Shown here one piece after another: positions 33,140-36,156 of a stretch of DNA of 36,156 nt. Both the position numbers and the translations under genes were made by a program. A model generated the notes under the pieces. It made no database searches and was not told where the DNA came from. It was given only the letters and a program-made list of their open reading frames with translations. The DNA comes from an uncultured Bacilli bacterium (GTDB lineage: Bacteria; Bacillota_I; Bacilli_A; RF39; UBA660), in the NCBI GenBank assembly GCA_947591575.1, contig CANQDI010000003.1, positions 1 to 36,156 on the forward strand, given 5' to 3'. Numbering within the stretch: the stretch's first letter is position 1; each line of letters begins with the position of its first letter.

Positions 33140-33478
33140 CTAAAATTTCACTGATTTTTTCAATACCTTTTCTAAAAATATTTTATTTTCAAATGTTCCC
33201 TTTTTTGTTCCTTTTTCTTGTGCGATAGCAATAACTTCCTCTAATGTTGCATTTTCTAATCTAGCTAAATATTTCATTATTTCTAACATATCGGCTAACT
33301 CTTCTATTCTATCCTTTCCAGTTGCGTTTAAAACTTCTTGATATTCCTCATTTAATTTTTTTTCTAGTTCAACTTTATATTCTTCATCAGTTAGAATTCT
33401 AGTAATTGGTTCTTCATCATTTGATTTAATTATTTCAGGTATCTTATCTCTTACCAATTTATTATATATTTGTTCCAT
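33140..33478 (-). CDS. MazG-like nucleotide pyrophosphohydrolase (COG4997 type)
   Basis: This 112-residue all-alpha NTP pyrophosphohydrolase begins with the characteristic YNKLVRDKIPEII. It carries the metal-binding E-E-x-x-E in KLNEEYQEVL, followed by E-L-A-D in RIEELADMLEIM. The family hydrolyses non-canonical or alarmone-like nucleoside triphosphates; small stand-alone copies are common in mobile and phage-related gene sets. GAGGAG lies 8 bases before the ATG. It is preceded by promoter-like box P1, then repeat R copy B. Confidence 0.88.
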   Translation of the reverse strand: MEQIYNKLVRDKIPEIIKSNDEEPITRILTDEEYKVELEKKLNEEYQEVLNATGKDRIEELADMLEIMKYLARLENATLEEVIAIAQEKGTKKGTFENKIFLEKVLKKSVKF

Positions 33479-33509
33479 ATTTTATCTCCTCTTTCTATAT
33501 TGATATTGT

Positions 33510-33540
33510 TAATATGTAGGTGTATTTTCTAGTTTGACAA
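33510..33540 (-). repeat. Promoter-like box P1, before the MazG-like gene
   Basis: In minus-strand sense: TTGTCA, an 18-base spacer containing TAGAAAATACACCTA, then CATATT. It matches box P3 at 24 of 31 positions. It probably drives the MazG-like gene, 32 bases away. Confidence 0.65.
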
Positions 33541-33569
33541 GAGTCAATTTCAAACTATAAATAGTTTAT

Positions 33570-33654
33570 CATAAATCGAAAGATCTTAAAACTCGAACTA
33601 TAAAAGTCCAAATTTTCTATCACCTAGTGCCCTAAAGGAAAGAGTATGACAACT
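33570..33654 (-). repeat. Array repeat R, copy B
   Basis: There are two blocks. The hairpin block has arms 33588-33598 and 33606-33616 around a TATAAAA loop (plus-strand view). In minus-strand RNA all 11 positions pair, four as G-U; in plus-strand RNA four would be A-C mismatches. A U-rich stretch follows. The distal block at 33627-33654 (GTGCCCTAAAGG to GACAACT) abuts the stop codon of the 33655-34158 gene. It could end that transcript or act as a leader for the next gene. Confidence 0.75.
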
Positions 33655-34158
33655 TTATTTAATCAATTTTTTACAGATATTTGTAAAATTATTTTGATAG
33701 TTCTGACATTTTAAAAACATTGAACTAAATGCTGAAGCTATTATTTCATTTTTACTACCACTTAAACAAAAACAAATAGGACATAAAAACTTGTTATTAA
33801 ATTCTCGATTAGGATTTTGATAAAATCTAATAGAAAAAGTATTATTTTGAAATGTAATTATTAATTTATTCGCTTTTTCGTAAATTCCGTAATCTTCACT
33901 ATCCCATGTAAAAATATTATTAATTAGTGTTTTATTATAGGGATCATCGTATTTTTGAATAATTTTAAACAATTGCTGCATCTTAGAAAATAGAAAAGAA
34001 TCGTCTTCAGTCACATTAAATTCGTTATGTTCATCATAATGTAACATAATCCAATAAAAATCAGCTCCACTAAATTGCATTAGAAAACTTTGGTTTTTAT
34101 CATTTTTTAACTCAATCGAGCATCTTCGATTACTATCTTCTATTTTATTGATTTCCAT
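33655..34158 (-). CDS. Unknown accessory protein with clustered cysteines
   Basis: This 167-residue protein has no signal or membrane segment. The N-terminal half is strand-rich (RCSIELKNDKNQSFLMQFSG, ADFYWIMLHYDE). The C-terminal third carries a Cys cluster, FLCPICFCLSG, which looks like half a zinc site, with a further Cys in LKCQNYQ and NICKK. Aromatic and Asn-rich composition is typical of accessory genes here. AAGGAG precedes the ATG by about 11 bases. Box P2 lies upstream and repeat R copy B starts directly at its stop. Not recognised as any known family. Confidence 0.55.
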   Translation of the reverse strand: MEINKIEDSNRRCSIELKNDKNQSFLMQFSGADFYWIMLHYDEHNEFNVTEDDSFLFSKMQQLFKIIQKYDDPYNKTLINNIFTWDSEDYGIYEKANKLIITFQNNTFSIRFYQNPNREFNNKFLCPICFCLSGSKNEIIASAFSSMFLKCQNYQNNFTNICKKLIK

Positions 34159-34192
34159 TTAAAAAATCACTCCTTATGTATATTGTCTTTGT

Positions 34193-34223
34193 CAATACGT
34201 AAGTATGTTTTCTAAGTTGACAG
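34193..34223 (-). repeat. Promoter-like box P2
   Basis: In minus-strand sense CTGTCA, a spacer with TAGAAAACATACTTA, then CGTATT. It matches P3 at 27 of 31 positions. The outer GTCAA and TTGAC make a dyad. It lies 35 bases upstream of the unknown gene at 33655-34158. Confidence 0.65.
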
Positions 34224-34313
34224 AGAATAATTATTATAGATATCAATGGAATTTAAAAAAGGGCATCCTTAACATATTCATCATAACCTGAAGAAGAACT
34301 TTTTGCAAGTTCT

Positions 34314-34372
34314 CTATATTAAAGTTCGAGCAGATTCGTAAATGGTGCGATTATGTAAGATATCTACAACTT
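34314..34372 (-). repeat. Array repeat R, copy E (strongly diverged)
   Basis: GGTGCGATTATGTAAGA followed by TACAACT (34344-34371) aligns with the distal block of copy C. The neighbouring TATATTAAAGTTCGAG (34314-34329) recalls the hairpin block but is rearranged. It occupies the expected place after the deformylase gene. Relationship is likely but not certain. Confidence 0.4.
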
Positions 34373-34390
34373 ATAATAAACTTATAATTA

Positions 34391-35017
34391 TTACTTTTTT
34401 AATTTTTTTATAGAATTATTTTGTAATAAATCTTGATACTCTCCAGTTTTAGATACAATATTATATGGATGTGATTGTCTAAAAAGTTTACGTTCTTCTT
34501 GAGGCATTTCCAATACCTCATCCGCTATATCTATATGTAATATACCATCTAAGTGATCCATCTCATGCGATAAAACAGTTGATTCAAATCTTTCAAAAAT
34601 CTCTCTATGTTTTTCTCCATCCATATCAAAATATTCAACTAAAATTTTATATGGTCTTTTTACATGTCCCATAAAGTCCAAACAACTAGCACAAGCTTCC
34701 CAATAATCAGTAAGACCATATCTTTCAATAATCACTGGATTGATTAACACTCTTGCTTCATTATAATTTTCTTCATTTTCAGTAGTTTCGTTTTTCTGCA
34801 TTTTATTAATAATGTCCAAATTTGTATTTTTGAGATATACAAGTCTTTTTGGAATTCCAAGTTGTACAGCAGCCATTGCCATTACTTCATTTTCCTTACA
34901 AAACTCTGCTAGCACATTAATATTATTCTTCAAATTTTTGTCATTTAAATTAACCTTGGCGGAAACTTGTCTCAAATATTTTTCATTATCTTTTATTGTA
35001 ATTGCTTTTATTTTCAT
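34391..35017 (-). CDS. def: Variant peptide deformylase
   Basis: It should remove formyl groups from nascent proteins. The 208 residues show all three motifs in altered form: motif 1 MAMAAVQLG (usual GLAAPQIG, with Gln52), motif 2 YWEACASCLDF (usual EGCLS, metal ligand Cys109) and motif 3 SHEMDHLDG (intact, His151 and His155 with catalytic Glu152). Motif 2 carries an additional Cys112. The protein is longer than usual, with a charged insert near residues 70-88. It stands alone among accessory genes, not beside fmt, so it is probably a second copy; resistance to a deformylase inhibitor or demodification of special substrates is conceivable. GGGAG lies 9 bases before the ATG. Confidence 0.85.
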   Translation of the reverse strand: MKIKAITIKDNEKYLRQVSAKVNLNDKNLKNNINVLAEFCKENEVMAMAAVQLGIPKRLVYLKNTNLDIINKMQKNETTENEENYNEARVLINPVIIERYGLTDYWEACASCLDFMGHVKRPYKILVEYFDMDGEKHREIFERFESTVLSHEMDHLDGILHIDIADEVLEMPQEERKLFRQSHPYNIVSKTGEYQDLLQNNSIKKLKK

Positions 35018-35050
35018 ATTTAATTTCTCCCTTCAGAATATTGCTCATTT

Positions 35051-35081
35051 CAATATGCAAGTATGTTTTCTAAATTGACAA
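35051..35081 (-). repeat. Promoter-like box P3, before the deformylase
   Basis: In minus-strand sense TTGTCA, an 18-base spacer with TAGAAAACATACTTG, then CATATT. It is the best-formed copy, 34 bases upstream of the deformylase ATG. The spacer is conserved more than a plain promoter needs. Confidence 0.7.
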
Positions 35082-35109
35082 ATATATCAATTAAAATCTA
35101 CAAAAATTA

Positions 35110-35205
35110 TATAATAAATTTAAAGATTTTAAAACTCGAACTATAAAAGTCCGAGTTTCATATTAATCTGGTGCCCTCAGGGAAGACGTACGACAACTAT
35201 TTTCT
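35110..35205 (-). repeat. Array repeat R, copy C
   Basis: The hairpin block has arms 35131-35141 and 35149-35159. It is identical to copy B over 22 bases of stem and loop (35131-35152), differing in the outer arm, where pairing is kept. In minus-strand RNA CUCGGAC pairs with GUUCGAG (one G-U), extended by A-U pairs and followed by U-rich sequence, a plausible terminator or attenuator. The distal block at 35171-35198 matches copy B at 22 of 28 positions. Confidence 0.75.
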
Positions 35206-35206
35206 T

Positions 35207-35264
35207 TGTTAACACGCATATAATTTTGACAATTTGCAAGTGTGTTTTCTATATTAACAAAGTA
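35207..35264 (-). repeat. Promoter-like box P4 inside a larger inverted repeat
   Basis: The box at 35230-35260 matches P3 at 27 of 31 positions, but no gene follows it: repeat R copy C comes next, then P3. It begins 13 bases after the stop of the upstream gene. The outer sequences TTTGTTAAC and TTAACAAAG on the two sides form a dyad about 55 bases wide. Confidence 0.6.
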
Positions 35265-35276
35265 AAATTATTCCAA

Positions 35277-36080
35277 TTATTTTTGTTTATTTTCTATCTT
35301 TTTTACAAGTCTTTTTAATAACATTTGTTTATGCTTATAATCATCGTTAATTATTTCATTGCTTCTACTTTGTTCGGTATCTGCAAGTGTTTTATATCCA
35401 TCTTCTATAGTATCAATATTTATTAAAATAAATTGTTCTTTTAGTTTTTCTAACTCTTCAAATGAGATTTCATCAATTTTATTTTCTATTTGATAATTAA
35501 TTACAGAATCAATAAAGCATTTAACATATGGGAACCCTTTAAAACTTATATTTTGATTAACTCTACACATTCCATCTGTCTTATAAAATGATAATTCATT
35601 AGGCCATTTACTTTGTGACCATTCATCACATAATTTAATTGCTAAACCATTTTTCAATAAATAATTAATATATCTTGCTTGTACTCTTCTAGGATCTTTA
35701 ATTTTTTCAATTATATCCTTTGACATAATCATAAAAATATTCCAAAAAGCTGCAGGCGACTCACCATCAACATGATATAATAAACTTTGTGGAACATAAG
35801 TTTTTCCTTCAAAAGTACTAATAAGTTCACTCAAAACTATACTAATATCTTCTCTATTTAAAATAGAATATTTTTCTATAAGATTGCAATAATTATATGT
35901 TTCAATATATGCAAATTCAAACTCATTCTCATATTTTCGATCTAAACTTGCATATTTTTCTTCAATTTTTTGTATTGCCTCTTTAATTTCTTGTTCTTTA
36001 CTACTATTTAAATCTTTTCTAGATTGTAATAAACTACTTTTTCTATTTCTTAATTTACTCAAACTTGCATTAAAATCCAC
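35277..36080 (-). CDS. Unknown accessory protein, coiled-coil N-terminus
   Basis: The frame opens at ATG 36095, but that ATG is part of the GGAGG site (AATGGAGG). A GTG eight bases after GGAGG, at 36080, is the better start, giving about 267 residues. Residues 1-60 are a charged coiled coil (LRNRKSSLLQSRKDL, EIKEAIQKIEEKY). The middle is mixed helical with IYCN-like aromatic stretches and DPRRVQARYINYLL. The C-terminus is helical again (HKQMLLKRLVKKIENK). No motif, signal peptide or membrane segment recognised. It is the first complete gene of the array in transcription order, follows repeat R copy D without a P box, and is followed by P4. Confidence 0.55.
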   Translation of the reverse strand: MDFNASLSKLRNRKSSLLQSRKDLNSSKEQEIKEAIQKIEEKYASLDRKYENEFEFAYIETYNYCNLIEKYSILNREDISIVLSELISTFEGKTYVPQSLLYHVDGESPAAFWNIFMIMSKDIIEKIKDPRRVQARYINYLLKNGLAIKLCDEWSQSKWPNELSFYKTDGMCRVNQNISFKGFPYVKCFIDSVINYQIENKIDEISFEELEKLKEQFILINIDTIEDGYKTLADTEQSRSNEIINDDYKHKQMLLKRLVKKIENKQK

Positions 36081-36111
36081 TTTCAAAACCTCCATTAAAC
36101 ATGATTATTGT

Positions 36112-36156
36112 ATCATAAATTTAAAAATTTTAAAACTTGAACTATAAAAGTCCGAG
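36112..36156 (-). repeat. Array repeat R, copy D, cut by the window edge
   Basis: Arm 36132-36142, TATAAAA loop 36143-36149 and the start of the second arm 36150-36156 match copy C with one difference over 25 bases. The A/T flank (36112-36131) is also alike. The array therefore continues to the right of the window. Confidence 0.75.

Noticed and set aside
33641-33660. Short plus-strand leader peptide starting ATGACAACT within repeat R
   Set aside because: The ATG is present in copies A and B but is ACG in copy C, and no conserved reading frame follows.
32271-36156. Repeat array as a CRISPR
   Set aside because: Repeats are spaced by whole genes, diverge from one another, and no cas gene or regular spacer is present.
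32152-36156. Known riboswitch or T-box in the repeated leaders
   Set aside because: No T-box antiterminator core or familiar aptamer consensus could be matched by eye; the hairpin alone is not enough.

Overview
The window is low-GC, densely packed DNA from a Gram-positive bacterium of the Bacillota (Firmicutes). The evidence is an intact Spo0A, a SpoVB/MurJ-type flippase, a CIRCE-like operator before a Clp gene, the CdaA/CdaR pair, a sortase with a wall-anchored surface protein, a Firmicutes-type (EssC) type VII secretion ATPase, strong AGGAGG-type ribosome sites and U-tailed hairpin terminators. A gut-dwelling lineage of Bacilli or Erysipelotrichia is my best guess, but the genus cannot be named from the sequence. 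No rRNA, tRNA, CRISPR, transposase or integrase is visible.

Layout. (1) 1-83: start of a secreted protein running off the left edge. (2) 248-7007, minus strand: a type VII secretion locus, transcribed as a WXG100-like candidate substrate, three small helical proteins, the EssC ATPase and an EsaB-like ubiquitin-fold protein. EssA, EssB and EsaA are not in the window. A 23-bp hairpin follows the substrate gene. (3) 7211-8845, plus strand: a lipid II or polysaccharide flippase. (4) 8873-11820, minus strand: an HtrA protease overlapped by an Abi-type HEPN gene, then Spo0A. (5) 11929-17541, minus strand: gap, pgk, a small GNAT-like gene, a lipid-flippase-like membrane protein, a GT4 glycosyltransferase and tpiA. 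Lower glycolysis is thus interleaved with probable membrane glycolipid genes. (6) 17616-19274: a TGS/uridine-kinase fusion. (7) 19429-22217, plus strand: ClpP, a thioester-domain surface protein and its overlapping sortase. (8) 22231-27306, minus strand: an N-domain-less ClpB, a CtpA protease, a thioredoxin-fold-like membrane protein without cysteine pair, and a lipoprotein. (9) 27418-31379: DUF378, CdaR, CdaA, a proline-rich membrane protein and superoxide dismutase. (10) 31435-36156: a glutamine amidotransferase, then short unrelated accessory genes separated by related non-coding repeats.

Most housekeeping genes form short operons with overlapping ends. Many terminators contain the stop codon of the gene they follow, and one hairpin between convergent genes covers the stop codons of both.

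The strongest candidate for something undescribed is the right-hand array (about 32.2-36.2 kb). Unrelated small genes (MazG-like pyrophosphohydrolase, variant peptide deformylase, three unknowns) all point the same way. They are separated by two kinds of repeats: a hairpin block (R), which follows a gene, and a 31-bp promoter-like box (P), which precedes the next. One spacer reads P-R-P with no gene, as if a unit had lost its gene. This resembles a gene-cassette array without a visible recombinase. Whether the repeats are recombination sites, attenuators or only shared promoters and terminators cannot be settled from one window.
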